A stretch of DNA of 64,000 nt from Azolla pinnata (taxonomy: Eukaryota > Streptophyta > Polypodiopsida > Salviniales > Salviniaceae). Positions 47,650 through 61,200 of the stretch are shown here, piece by piece (position 1 is the first letter of the stretch; the number at the start of each line of letters is the position of its first letter). The notes below the pieces were generated by a model. The model was not told the origin of the DNA. It made no database searches and saw only the letters and a program-made list of their open reading frames with translations. The stretch covers positions 4,607 through 68,606 of the forward strand of contig JBBBWG010026569.1 of NCBI GenBank assembly GCA_037176905.1, written 5' to 3'. The translations under genes and the position numbers were made by a program.

Positions 47650-49148
47650 TGAGGGGGTCATTTGAGGAAATAACAAAAACATGAGGGCAAATTTCTCAGA
47701 GGGAGGAGCAGCAGCAAGAGAGAGATCTCACATTCAAGAGGACTGTATAATACATGTGCATCTCTGGCTCCCATCTGTCACACACTTTGAGATCCTCCTC
47801 TCGCTCTGTTCATCCAAGTTTCCCAACTGCTCGTGTTTTGCTTGTCGTGTGAACGTGAACGATCAGGGCTCCGGGAAAACCCTAATCCACTGGCTTGATC
47901 TCACTTTTGCCAAAGTGCGAGAGAAATGGATGCGCGGAATGAACACTCGACGAACACACACTGATTGAAGCTCTCGTTTGACCGAGCGCAAGAGCAATAT
48001 TGTCGATTTGCCGCCCTCCCTCATACGATGCAAACAGTGCGCGTCATCGATAGTTGGATATTGTCGCTAAGAATCACGACACAGATCCTCGTCCACCAAG
48101 ATTCCCTTGAGGGGCATAATGACATAGGTAGATAGATTCCATTAATATGTCATGTGTACAAAGAGGTGATTCGAAAATTCATGGGATGGGTGGGGCAAGA
48201 TTTAGGGTTGCTAATTAGGAGATTAGTAGGAAGGGTTGGAGCGATTAGGGTTGCTAATCACGAGGAGATTAATGTGCACGGGGTCTTTTTCATTTCATTT
48301 CAGTAGCACATCCTCCCTCTAATCTTGCTAAACCCTAGAGCCTAATGCACCGAAAAAAACCCCATCGAAATCGTTGAATGCTTGTGCATGATGCTTGTTC
48401 CTCTCAACCATTAATCTGGTCCCCACTTCTCATGGCTAATCATTCAAATGCCTCAAATCACTTATATAGAGCTCATTGCTCAGTGCTCTCAAACTTTCAA
48501 CCTAGTCGGGCGATCGTCATAGGAGACTTTGTAGACAAAGAATTGAATCAAATGGCAAGCCTTGGCTTAATCACAACAGAAAGGTTAATGGTCATGTTTG
48601 CTAGACCATAGGCTAGAAGCCACAGTTACAAGGTACTCGCAACATTTTCTCGATTGTTGTACATAGAGCCTTACTTACCTTGACTTCTATCATGCATAAA
48701 AATAGCTTTGTTGAACAAGATTGACCTAATTCCACTCGAGATCTCTCATCATATCAAGCTTTGCTGGATATAGGGCATTCAATATCAAGTAAAAACCAAC
48801 AATTCTGTCACTACCAGCGTATCTATCCACTTGGGATCCTTAAGGCAAAAGCATGGAAGGCACATTGGATGATGAACAGGCCTCTTTGCCAATCCTACTC
48901 CATCGTAAGGGCAATCGAATTCCACAAAGATTACCCCAAATCAACTCATTATAAGGCTAGGTACTCACTTAACGGATGCAGCTAATCAGCAGCTTGTTAA
49001 TAGATTTTTATTTGATTGCTATTAATTAATCATGCTAGTTTTATAAACAAGTGGAGCACTGAAACCAATCTTCTTTAACAAGATGAGCTATGGGTAGTCA
49101 GTCCGTGTCAAAATTCAGCCCGTGTGAGAAAATGCACACATAATCACC
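47650..49148. other. Intergenic stretch, 3' side of EGY2
   Basis: No gene recognised. Frames at about 47,681-47,968 and 48,378-48,611 have no familiar motif. The right end probably includes the EGY2 3' UTR. Confidence 0.5.
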
Positions 49149-52100
49149 TTAGAGCAGTGGTGAGCCCAACCCTATCCCTAGCTCGTCAGCAAGGCCATCC
49201 CAAAGTGGTAGCAACAAAAGAATAACCAGCACTAAGGCCAGTGAGAAAACAATCTGTCTTCCGGTCCCTACCTCAGTCACATCGTTTAGACATGGCTTCT
49301 CAGGATCTCTCTGTCGAAAGCATACAAAACAAGATCAGAATTTCCATAAACACGGTGATTCTAACACATTAAGTAAGTGAACTTTGCCTGACAGATCAGT
49401 ATATATAGCCCCCATGGTAGAGATAGCGGTCCTCCAAGCTGCAAGTACATCAGCACAGCTGCATTAGTTTCTGTTTTGCAAGTAAAGAGCTCCTAAGAAT
49501 GTGAAAAAATACATACCACACCAAGCCCAAGCAATAGATATGTAACCAAAGCAAACCCTGTCAGAGCAGCCTTCCCAAATGCTGCCTGTAAGTTTTAATC
49601 ATGCTATTAGCAGCCGAGAACATGGTTGTTAGAAGATGTTCCAATTATTCTATTTTACAACTTCGATCTGAATAGAATCAGCATGAGTGAGCAGGCACAA
49701 CCACAATATAGACAGAAAACTAACGAGCATGAGAACAGAAATGTTATGAAGAGCTAGAACCTTCCAAAACTTTATTAAGCCGCCTTATTCCAGAAGATTA
49801 TCTCCATCCAATGTGGTGACTCTATATTAACAGCAACATACGCATGTTTATTTCACTACAATGGCTTTGGTATTGGCTGATAATTTTTTGGCTGGATCTT
49901 AGAAAAAAAGATCTGGCCAACTATCCAGTGGTAAAACCAATCAATTAACACTAACTTCTGGTCTGGGTATACCTGCCGACTAAATAGTTGGATTAATTAT
50001 ACCAGAACCCTAGATCCTAGTCTATTTTCATTACAGTAAAAATGACTGATGGCTAATGGGTTCTTGAAGTGGACTTTATAGAAAGAGCACTCTTGTGGTT
50101 ATCCATAGGCATAATCACAAACCTACCATGATAAACCTGTCTACATTATTACTGTATCATGTGCAATGAAACAAGAAAATTAGTCGCATCGAAAGGCAGT
50201 CTTTCATATTTTACCTGCATGGCTCTGCCTCCATCCAAACAACCCACTGGAAGAAGGTTGAATGCAGTTGTAGTTAATCCACACCTACAACATTATTCAC
50301 ACAAATAAGCACACCTGCATATGAATAAATGTAATTTATTAATTGTTTGCACATCTGAATATGTGAAGCTCACCAGCCTGCAAGAACAAGAGGATGAATA
50401 GAAATGGTGGCAGCATGCATCGCTCTGAAAAATAAGTGGACCTTATTTGAGACATTCCGAACAGCATTGTATAAGAATCAGACCTTAGATATGCTTACAG
50501 AGTGGCATAATGTCACCCCAAAAACGAACAGAAAATATTGGTTACTAAAGGAGATCATGTTTTACAGCCGTTGTTCATTGACCTTACACAAATGTATCCA
50601 GAAATCATGTTTTCTGCAGACAGATATAAAGGTGTTACACGAATTCATGCATAAGTTGTACTATAGAAAGTATCCACCATGTTGCACCAAGCCTCGGGTT
50701 GTGGACAACAAATACAAAACTCTGCAGCACAGTGCAGAAATGCATAGGTTTCTTTCCTATAGCAGTTTCTGTTGGGTTAGAGATGTTTAGCGAAATTGTA
50801 TAATACCACTCATGAGGACAGCAAAACTTTGTCATTGTGCAACTAGTTGGTTATGCCTTTATGCACTCCAAACATGGAATGATGCAGTTACTCTTTGATA
50901 TGAACATGGACAGATCGTCCTCAAATGTCATGATATAAAATGAACTTCTATATGCTCATTATCATTAATTACATCAAACCAGATCTTTCATTAATCTTAC
51001 AATTTTCAAATGCAAAACAACTTACTCATAGCCTAGTACACTTCTGCTTAAAACTCCTAGGAGTAATGATCCTTGAAAAAGCATGCTTGGGACTTGCACC
51101 AAGTCACTAGCTGCCACAGGATTGGTAGAAAGCGATAGCCCAACACCAAGCATTGCGAGAGACAATAGACCACCTGCCAAGGGACCTGCCAATGAAATGT
51201 CGAATTTTGCTGTGCGGTCGGGAAGGATGGATCTGAACTGCATATATAGACACAAAAACATAGTGCTCGTCATCTTTTGTATGTAGAGATTTGAAAATGA
51301 GAGATGCTTCAGATGGGAACAAACTATAAATATTCCTTCAAAACTAAGGTTCCACAGCTAATTTCAGTAGACTTCTAGCATCAGAACAAACCTCAATTCC
51401 AAGCCCTATCACATCCTAACTACCACGATATTGCATTTACTCTTCAAACAGATGCATTTTGATGTGTCTTCACATGTCTTTGATGCCTTTAAAAATGTTT
51501 GGTTACAATCCAAGTATGCATATCTACATCGACGCTACATCCCATAAGCGAAGCAAATATATGATTAAAATCATGATATTTTTCTGCAAATTATCATCTC
51601 TCCATTCCAACAATATCTTACACATTTATATCATTACTGCAATTTTGAATTCTGGGTGTTATTACTCTTACTCCTGATATTTGTTGAGTTCTGGCACCTC
51701 ATTGGCTTAAAATGTTTCTGTATCTCATGAGAAAAGTACCAATCTCAATTACCTTCCCCTCTTTGATCAATGAATTTGGGGTTTCTTGCAATCAATAGCT
51801 GACTGATATATTGGATTAGTGAAATTTCTTAATTGGCAATTTAAGATATCAGAAAGTATGGCTTCTGATGTCTGCTTTGAGAAAGCAAAGTTCTATTGGC
51901 ATATCAGACATGTGGATTTTCAATTACTGTCTTCAAATATCAGGCATTATAGCTTCTGCACTGTGATTGCAGATCAGAAAGCCAGGACATCCAAGAAAAT
52001 GAAAATTTTGGAATCATCTTCTGAGAGGAACAACTCCAGAAGGTTATCTTGTAATTTTATCAGAACAACTAGTGTACTGAATGTGCATACCATGAGCCCC

Positions 52101-55100
52101 AGCTTTTGTTGGTGTATGCATGTAAATCATTGTTGCCTGAAACATATATTTCACAACCTAGGAAACAACATAATGCTAGGGTTTTCCACCATTATGTTGT
52201 TGGCAAGAAATGGTGCATGCAAAAAAGTTTGCCAACAATAGTAGCTAATATTTCTCCTAATATCATACTAGATTTGGGACGAATAGTACTATTTGAAGTT
52301 CCACAATGATAAAATTAGAAACGTTCCAATGCAATTTCTTTTCACCTTTCCCACTTCTTCAAGCATTTCTATCATTCGCGCACAATCAACTTAATGTGTG
52401 TGCAAGGTTAATGCCATGAAGCTCTTCACCCATAATAAGTCGTTTTTCTATAATGAATATTCTATAACTTACAATGCCCTTTCATGAGCTACTTCACAGG
52501 CACAGGAAGGTGTAAAGGGCTCAAATTCAATTGTACTACATACTACTTCACTTTCTTTCACACGAGCACTTGCAAATTACATGATAGTTCAAGTCATGAG
52601 ATGTGGATGCATTGCTTGATTTTCCATATTCCACTCCTTTCTTATTGCTTGCTTTCCTGGCACAAACCTCAATGAACATCCTTCCAGTCGATCAGCAGCA
52701 GATAACCTTCACCTTTATAAGCTTCTAAACAGATCCATCAATCCAGGGGCTAAATGTATAGTGAGGTCTCTATGTGCAAAAAGATCACTTCCATAAGTGA
52801 TAACATAAGACGGCCTGATATGGAACAATACTAGGAGAAACCTCAGAGTGAATCTGGTACAGCTTCTAAGGTGTTGGTTTTCATGTATTAGAACAGGTTA
52901 GTACATTAACTTCTTCACTGGAGAAAACACACACCATACACGTCCGTGCATGCATGTGTACACTATTAACTATGTACACAGTCTTAACTCATTAAAAATT
53001 ACACTGTTCCTGCCAGATTATGCATATAAATTAACACGAAGTACCTGTGTAATGGCTCCAAAACTCCCCAGTGTAATGTTAGGAACGAAGTATGGAATTC
53101 CAAGTTTTACTTTCCTTTGAGCAGCAGCAAGCAGATGTCCCACTTCCTGAACTAAGTAGTGAAACAGGTCTCAGAAATATCTTGAAGGTAGTAACTACTG
53201 TACAGTTAAAAAGGGCAAAGGACATATTTTCAAGAGAAGAATAAAAGATCAGGAATGGAAAAGAGAAAACGGAGAGAGGACATATCTTGGAGGTATAAAA
53301 TCTAAGAAATGACAACATACTGCACAAATCAGGAGGCAAACATATACAAGAAAAAAGAAATATGTAAGAGAAAGTACGAGATAAACAAAGATTAAGGAAA
53401 GAAAACTATGCATGGGGTAGGAAAATGAACCATGCTAAACCAATACTATAGTCCATGGACAGCAAGAATATGAAAGAGGGAAAATGTAAAAAAACTCTAA
53501 ACATTCCTAATTGCATAGCAACAGACTTCATTCCCATAATTAACTTCTTCTACTTTTAACATAAAAAAGTTATGCAAAAGCCCCACATGGAAAAGCTGCA
53601 CTCCAAGAACTCCATAGGTTAGAGGCATCGCAGACTCCACATATGGAACCAACGTATTCAAATCTGGTGGTTCCACAACATCCGGATTCGTAAAATATCT
53701 AACCACCTCTGGTGGTAGTTTCGAAAGCTGCAGAACAGATAGATAATATTAACAAGAGAAAAATGTATAAAGTATGCACTTGTGCTAAAATTTGTACCTG
53801 TGATGCAATTCCCAGTTCTAGACAGGATCCTGCAGTAATGAAAAATAGTATAAAAGCAATTACAAACTGCCACAAAGTTGTTGACTTTGGCTCAGAAACT
53901 TCTTTCCGTAACAGGACAAAACTGACCCGAGGGCCACCTCGTGGATCTAACTCTTCAGAATTTGGTTCCTCCACCATGAACAGGTTATATTTGGAACCAG
54001 TAACCTCTCTTAACTGACGCTGAAGCTTTGCAAATACTTCCTCCCTTTTTCCTCTTAGATTACCCAGTAAAAGAACTCCTGCACCTAGATCCCCAAAAGG
54101 TTCCTGGCCTGTTACCCAAAAAGTACTATACCCAAAAACTTTTTCTTTCAACAGTTTGACGTCTTCTGGATCTACTTTCTCTGGGCCAAGTAGATCCAAT
54201 AGCTTAAAGGCATCCATTTGCAGACTGATAGGTTCTGGAATTGATTTAAGACCTGCCTGATCAATAAAAGTTCATGAGGAAATGAAGGGTGAGCCTCGGT
54301 TTCTTGTTATCTCACAAAAAACAAATGCCAGCATGCTTAAGCATATCCCAATAGGCTAATGGAGCTAAACAGCCTTATCTGATACGTAACTAGAATTCAA
54401 CATATGCGAACATGCAGATTCAACATATCTGCCATGCCCAGCATCTTTACAGCATATCTACCACACGGAGTATTTTTTTAACCCTCTTATATTTCTGATA
54501 AAACGGTTTTAGTCAGAAACTATTCCCATTATACTTTTCAGATGCCTAGATCCCAGATAAAACAGCTAAGGCCACCATCCAAAGAACTCCATACCTTCTC
54601 TGATATAAGGACATCCTAAATAGATGAATTGATATTAATATTGGGAAGTCTAATAAAATTTTACGAGAGCAATGATGAATGAGTGCAAACATAGTTCGTG
54701 CACAATTCTGGGGTTGGATAAAAGAATTGCAATAAATCCTCAATTTGGTATGATAGAGAAAATCCACAGCTTTGATTCGATTCTAATAGTAGAACTCTAT
54801 TAGATGGACATGCAACGGTTTCAGACGATTTAATTGGTTTCTATAGGATTCTCTTTTGACTATTGTAGAAATTGAAATTCGGATAGTCAATAAGAAATAT
54901 ATACTCTTGATATTCGATAACATGATGGTACTGATTCACGATGATCAAACATACTAGATGCCGAATAAAAGGTTCAACAAAAAGGATGCGTTGTTGCACT
55001 GCCTCATCAAATTCATAAGGCGTTTCTCATACTATCAGATCTTTGGAGACAATTAATCAGTATGCTTGAAATTTTTTTGATTATATGTCCGATATGCTAA

Positions 55101-56180
55101 TGGTCAGATCTTGGATGTTCTCAACCCAAGCAAGATTGCCAAAATTTTGACCGTAAAATATTTTATGCTCCACAAAGAGTGTTAGTTGTTAGTTGTCATT
55201 TTCCTCCGTTGGGAGAGCTGTGAAGGGCTAACATGCTCAGTCTGCTCAGGGGACAGTGACATAGAAATCTGAGAGCACTGAAATGTTGTTCATATTTTCG
55301 GTTTCATTGCTTTTTCCAAACGATTTTTCAACACTAGACTGTTTCTATTTCTTCCTTTATGGTGTACCCACCCATCGTTTCACTTCACCTCTAATTTTTG
55401 AGCATTTGGTGTCAACAGTTTTCACGATTGAACCCTTAAAAGAGCTATCTTGTTCAACATGTTGATAGAATGCAGTCCAGCTTTCGGTATCTAGTCAATT
55501 CACCACATAAACGAAGCTTTATTTTTGTGTGCTCCAAATGTTTAAGGACAAAATGAATGAAATCTCCATATAACATCTAGTTTTCATTGGTCATGAGACT
55601 AATTCTGTTAGATTAAGCTTAGAGAAACAATGTGAAGTTTTGGAATCAATCAAGTCGTCATATAAACAATGGCATTTTCTTCTATACATGCCATGCTTTT
55701 ATTATATTGGCCCGCAAAATATTCATGGAGAAATGCATGTAACGGTTGAGACCACACCTCGATAGGCTGTGTAGAAGAGCTCGGCTTTGGTTCTTCAGTG
55801 GCAACAGTGACGGGCTTCCCATCATCCTCGCCATCACCGTCATTACCACCATCACTGATACCGCCACCATCGTGATCATGATTACCACCTGATGATCCGG
55901 ACCCATAACACCTAAACCTCCGGTACCTGGAAGAAGCTACACCCTTGCACGAGTGAGCATCTGCTCCAAAATGGCGTTCGAGGAGAGGAGAGCTGACCGA
56001 GAAGCACCAAAGGCACTCTCCCACGCCCCCTCGTAACACTCCGCCGTTTCTGCCGCCTCGCCGTCCTCTTCTTCTTCCTCCTGCGAAGGCCTCCAATTCT
56101 GCGGGTTTTGCCAGGGCTGAGGAAGACTGCTGGGAGGAGACGGTGAGGAAAGCCGAGGGAGGGGCGGGCAGAGAAGCCAT
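49149..56180 (-). CDS. EGY2: EGY2-type chloroplast site-2 (M50) metalloprotease
   Basis: Ten exons: 56180-55758, 54256-53798, 53727-53587, 53146-53045, 51237-51026, 50424-50374, 50284-50215, 49585-49517, 49438-49388 and 49310-49149, giving 579 residues. The start is MASLPAPPSAFLTVSSQQSS, a plausible transit peptide. The EGY hallmark GNLRGKREEVFAKLQRQL and FMVEEPNSEELDPRGGPRVS follow. The zinc site is HEVGH at residues 341-345, split by intron 3 after the first His. The third ligand lies in NLLPVGCLDGG, residues 472-482. Several membrane segments (LWQFVIAFILFFITA, SLALVLVILLLLPLW) fit an intramembrane protease. EGY2 acts in thylakoid or envelope membranes; known substrates in other plants are not implied here. 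The last intron is GC-AG. Introns are long (up to about 1.8 kb). The gene is divergent from the MTPC4-type gene. Confidence 0.95.
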
Positions 56181-57125
56181 AGGTCGGGGCGAGCTGCGAA
56201 GGAGGGAGCAGGAGGAAGCCGAAGGAGGCTTATCGCTTGAGCGATGGTGGCTTATCTCCTTCGTTCATTTGTGCAGACGATGACAAGGACGATTACACAG
56301 TCAAAAACAATGCGGCTTTTTTTTTTATTCAGAGCATGAGTTCAAAACATAACACGTGTGCTTGTGACCGGAAAAACATGGCTCTTTTGTTTTTTATCTG
56401 CGCTTGGTCTGATATCACATTGGGGACGAATACCTTGCCAAATCTTGTTAAAAATGTTGTCGTAGATTTGACGATGATCGATAGGGCACTGTATTTATAC
56501 GATGAGTGTTGTATCTGCTGCTGGGTTTGATGACATTGGGACAAACCGTGCGTGAAATCTGTTAAAAAATGTTATCGCAGATCTGACGATGAGTGGTATG
56601 GAGGACGTTGTGCGAGTGTTATATCTGCTGCTTGCACTGTGTGAAAGAAGCTTGCTTTTCGCGTTATGTGTATATATGAGCGTGCCGCCGCTGTGTCGTT
56701 GTTGAAGGCCTGGTTCGTTGTGTCGAAGGAGCGCTTCGCTGCGAAAAAGCATTGACAAACGGGACTCTTTTCTGCATGCTTTGAAAACTGGGAGTCCAGA
56801 TTGCTTCTTTCGAGTCATCTTTGTATGCTTTGATGAGCGATGTGAGCTAAGAGATATCATTGAAACATGTCGAAGCTCGAATTTTGAATCATCACCGTGA
56901 AATTTCATTCGAGAGCTCGTCCGGATGGTTCCTTGTTAATCGAGAGCAACAGGTTGTTGTTGAGCGGCACATACAATGCTCATCACGAAAGGACGACATA
57001 TCCGTTTGTGTTGGATCTACCGATAGACCAGTGTAACGATTGTGTCACCAAAGATTCCCAGTGGAAGTTGGCAAACAAAGATAGTTACATTGGATTGACA
57101 TGACATTTGAGAAGTGAATCGTCCT
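56181..57125. other. EGY2/MTPC4 divergent spacer, left part
   Basis: Includes a diverged ~115-bp tandem duplication at about 56,430-56,640 (shared GTTAAAAA(A)TGTT(G/A)TCG, GATGA and ATCTGCTGCT). No gene is recognised. Confidence 0.5.
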
Positions 57126-57130
57126 TGCGA

Positions 57131-57808
57131 GAAGCTACCTCTAAACCCTAGTCGAAAATTGTCTTGTGAGAACCTAAACCTTAAATCCGAAACAATTGAA
57201 ATTTGTCTTGCGAGAAGCTAACCCTAAAACCTAAATGGTCGACATTTGTACTGCGGGAAGCTAACCCTAAACCCTAAACAGTCGATGTTTGTCATTTGGG
57301 AAGCTAACCCTAAACCCTAAACGGTCGACGTTGGTCTTGCAGGAAGCTAACCCTAAACCCTAAAGGGTTGATGTTTGTCCTGCAGGAAGCTAACCCTAAA
57401 CCCTAAACGGTCGACATTTGTCTTGTGGGAAGCTAGCCCTAAACCCTAAATGATCGGAGTTTGGTATGCGAGAAGCTAACCCTAAACCCTAAATGATCGA
57501 AGTTTGTCCAGCTGAAAGCTAACCCTAAATCCTAAACGATCGAAGTTTGGCATGCGACAAGCTAACCCTAAACCCCTAAACGATCGAAGTTTGTCCAACG
57601 GAAAGCTAACCCTAAGCCCTAAACGATCGAAGTTTGGCCTGCAGGAAGCTAACCCTAAACCCTAAACGATCGAAGTTTGGCCTACGGGAAGCTAACCCTA
57701 AACCCTAAACGATCGAAGTTTGGCATGCAAGAAGCTAACCCTAAACCCTAAACGATCGAAGTTTGGCATGCAAGAAGCTTACCCTAAACCCTAAATGATC
57801 GAAATCAG
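57131..57808 (+). repeat. 43-bp telomere-motif satellite, about 16 copies
   Basis: Units have the form GAAGCTAACCCTAAACCC followed by TAAACGATCGAAGTTTGGCA and a short variable end. GAAGCT (or a close variant) starts at 57131, 57170, 57214, 57257, 57300, 57343, 57386, 57429, 57472 and on to 57731 and 57774, almost always 43 bp apart. Each unit carries about two and a half CCCTAAA motifs. The left copies are the most diverged. The array ends about 460 bp before the MTPC4-type start codon. Confidence 0.95.
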
Positions 57809-57819
57809 TGAAGACCGAA

Positions 57820-58055
57820 GAAGATGAAGAAGAAGAAGAAGATGACGACGGCGACGATGACGCTGGATGCGAGACATGAAGTCTTAAGAACGAAAAATAT
57901 CAGGCCGTGTCGTACAGCGAGCGAGTGCCCGAGCTTGGTTCTGATTAGCGATGGCAGACTAAACCTCAATTCGGAGACGACGACGCTGTCATGCGATCAA
58001 GCGAGGAGTAAGGAGCAGAGACAGAGAGAGAGAGAGAGAGAGATAGAGATGGAGA
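57820..58055. repeat. GAAGAA and (AG)n short simple repeats
   Basis: A GAAGAAGAAG run lies at about 57,827-57,842 and an AGAGAG run at about 58,022-58,042, in the probable promoter or leader of the MTPC4-type gene. Confidence 0.85.
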
Positions 58056-58267
58056 AAGAAGGAAGAAGGTAGGAAAACCACTGCCTAAACCATCAGGTAC
58101 CATCGCCTTGATCGTCTTCTTTCTCCTGGTTCTTCTACCTTTTCTCCTTCTTTCCTCGGTGTCGAAAACGGAGGTTGCTGCCGCTGCCACAATTCTGAAG
58201 GGATAGAGCTCGAGAAATCGAATCTGGCGGTCTCCCATTTTTGTTGCAGACTTCGTTTGTTGCTGTG

Positions 58268-61200
58268 ATGCGAGTGAGAGGCATGCTTCGTCGATCCGCT
58301 CCTTCCATACTCAGAGAGATTTCTTATCCTACATATCTTTCTCCTTCTCCCATCCGTATCCAAGCAGAAATCCCAGCCTCAGAATGTGGTCCATTTTCGC
58401 CTCACAAGGCTTTCTTCTTCTCAAAGCTGAAGCTCAGTAACTCCCAGGTTTTCGCAGTCCCTCAACGAGAACACCACCAGCGGACATTGTCTACAGATGA
58501 TTCTTCTTCATCGCCTTCTTCGGATCAGCTCAACGACCACAAGAAGAGGTCACATGGTGAGGATAAACTGGAGCTTTTATTTTTGTGCATAACAGTTTTG
58601 ACATGATCACCTCTTATGTTTTTTTTATTATCAATTAACGCGTGGTTTTTTTCCACTGATCACGAAAATCTCTCTGTCTGTCTGTACGTCTCTCTAAGTC
58701 CGCTTATCGTTTATTCTATCCATATCTGTGCAGGTAGAGTCCGAACTGTAGAGAAGGTTAATGGTCAGTTCAGATCACAGAAGTTCAATCACTGGCCAAA
58801 GGCCACGGCAATAGCACTAGGAGATGTTTTCACTCACAGCAGAGGTACCTTGTTTACAGACGGAATTAGAAGTGATGCCTTTTTATTTTATTGTCTTCTT
58901 CTTCTTCTTCTCTTCATACCCCTCCCCCACCTCTCTTCTTCCACATCTTTTAATCATGCTGAAAGCTGCATGCAAGAAACAGAACCCATTCAGGCAGGAG
59001 ATCGGATGTTTCTTGTCGCAGTATTTACTTGTTTAGCAAACGGTCATTTGTCTGGCTTGAATCAAGAATATTTTCTTAGATCTTATTGAGGTGCTCCATT
59101 GTGACGGTTGTTTTTGTGTTCCTTGCTGTTTTGAGTCTGTATTTATACGGTTCATTAGTTAATGAAAGTGACAAAACCATAATTTCATGCCATTGTTGGA
59201 TGCTGAAGAAAATTGGATCTTTCTTTCGATCACAGTAATAGGATTGTAGAATATCTATGTTACGCATAACTTTATGAAATCTTTCATGTTTGAATCGAGT
59301 ACGTTATACTGATGATAACCTACTTTTATCTATTGGCATCTACTTCCATATGTCTGGAGATTGTGAATAACAGATGAAATTGGACCCTTTTTACTTAAAC
59401 TTTGTCAAACTGAGACAGAATGTATCATAAAAGTAGAAGCTCGACAACTTTCATGTTTGAATAGAGTAAGTCACCTATCATCATCAACTTCTTTCAGTCA
59501 TTAGCAAATAGTCCATATGTTCAAAAGTCCTTTTAAAGAAATATTATGTCTATTCTTCTTTTTCCGGTCACTGAAAAACTTTATATTTCTGTTTGTTAGT
59601 GATGCTGGATTTTCTTTTTCGTAAATTATATTTATTCCATATTCTAACGTGATTAACGTAAGAATACTGACCTTTTGTAGACTACAGTTCGGGTGCTGTA
59701 AATGGAGGTCAAGATGATAGCTTTACTGCTCCTGAAATACATGACCACAGGTAGATTATATCAGAATGTTTGAGATTTCATTCCTGTCTGTGTAGCATAA
59801 TTATTACTACCTTAAGTTTGCAACTTGTACAACTGTGATAATAATTTCTGTTATTCGATTTATCTTAAGGCTTAGTGAATTGAAGTTGTGGCTGTAGTAA
59901 TAAATTTTCCATATGTCATCTTGGTACACAAAAAACTGTAAAGTGTAATTTGTCTTGTTGTGATTATCTTACATATTGGACCTTTCGAGGTTATGGCTGA
60001 ATGCAAGAATGTTGTTATCCAGTCAGAAGGCTGTGATTATAGCATTGTGTTGCAACTTTGTCGTCTTCTCCATGAAGTGTGGCGTGTGGGTATTGACCTC
60101 GAGTCATGTAATGCTTGCTGAAGCTGTCCATTCTCTAGCTGACCTTGCCAATCAGGTGAATGAACTGCCAAAAAAGGACTGTGAATATAGGATATCACAG
60201 TAAAAATATTTAAACTTTTTTACTATCTCACATTTATTGAAGTATTGATGATGATTAAGAAATGAATTGTATAATCATTTTACATCTCTCATAACAAGCC
60301 TATTGATTATGATTTTAAGTTTACAGTTTAATTTCACTCTGCAGGCTTTATTGGCATATGGGCTAATAAGCTCCACCAGAGCACCTGATGATCTGCACCC
60401 GTGCGTAACTAGTCTTTCTTAAGAATATTTTGCTATAAAAAATTTAAAATATTCTATCTAACTTTTTCATCTCGTGGAACGTTGCTCGTTTGGATTGTTT
60501 AGTGAAGCTTCTACTGAATTTGCTGCGTATTGTCAGGTATGGATACACAAAAGAGAGGTTTGTTTGGTCACTTATTTCAGCTGTTGGAATATTTTGTTTG
60601 GGATCTGGGGCAACAATTGTCGATGGAGTTTCAAACCTGTGGAAAGCCGAGGTTTGTTTCTATTCTGTATATTTTTGTTTCTAAATTTAGCTTTAATGGT
60701 TCCAGTTAGTTTCTCTAATATTTTCCTGTCACAGGTCCCAGATAATGTACCTATTGCGGCTCTGGTTCTTGTAGGTTCTATGCTAATGGAAGGTAACCAT
60801 TCTCATTGACGAGAGAAGAATCAAGTTAAACATTTATATGTTGTTTTGGACCATTGATGTTCATAAAGACATAATGCCAGGTATTTCGTTAGTAGTTGCC
60901 CTTAATGCAGTACGTAAAGGAGCCGCTGCAGAAGGTATGAACATGTGGGATTACTGCTGGCGTGGTCATGATCCAACCGCTGTTGCGGTTATGATGGAGG
61001 TAGGCGGTCTTAAGTGTCTGGACTTTAGTGTATTTTACTAATTGACCTTTAATCGATCCTTAAAAGAGGAAGAGGGATGAACTCACTGCGTAATTTTGCA
61101 TAAATAAGATATTATTACTTCTTTGGAGTTAATCAAGGGAAGTTAACAAAAGCTCACGGATATTTCAGAGTTCTCCCTAAATTTGTTACGATATCACTCC

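Noticed and set aside
47199-47652. Poly-Lys/Glu and poly-Phe/Ser open frames
   Set aside because: Translation of the CTT microsatellite.
57131-57808. CRISPR-like regular direct repeats
   Set aside because: The 43-bp units abut with no unique spacers, carry telomere motifs, and lie in a plant nuclear context without cas-like genes. It is a satellite.
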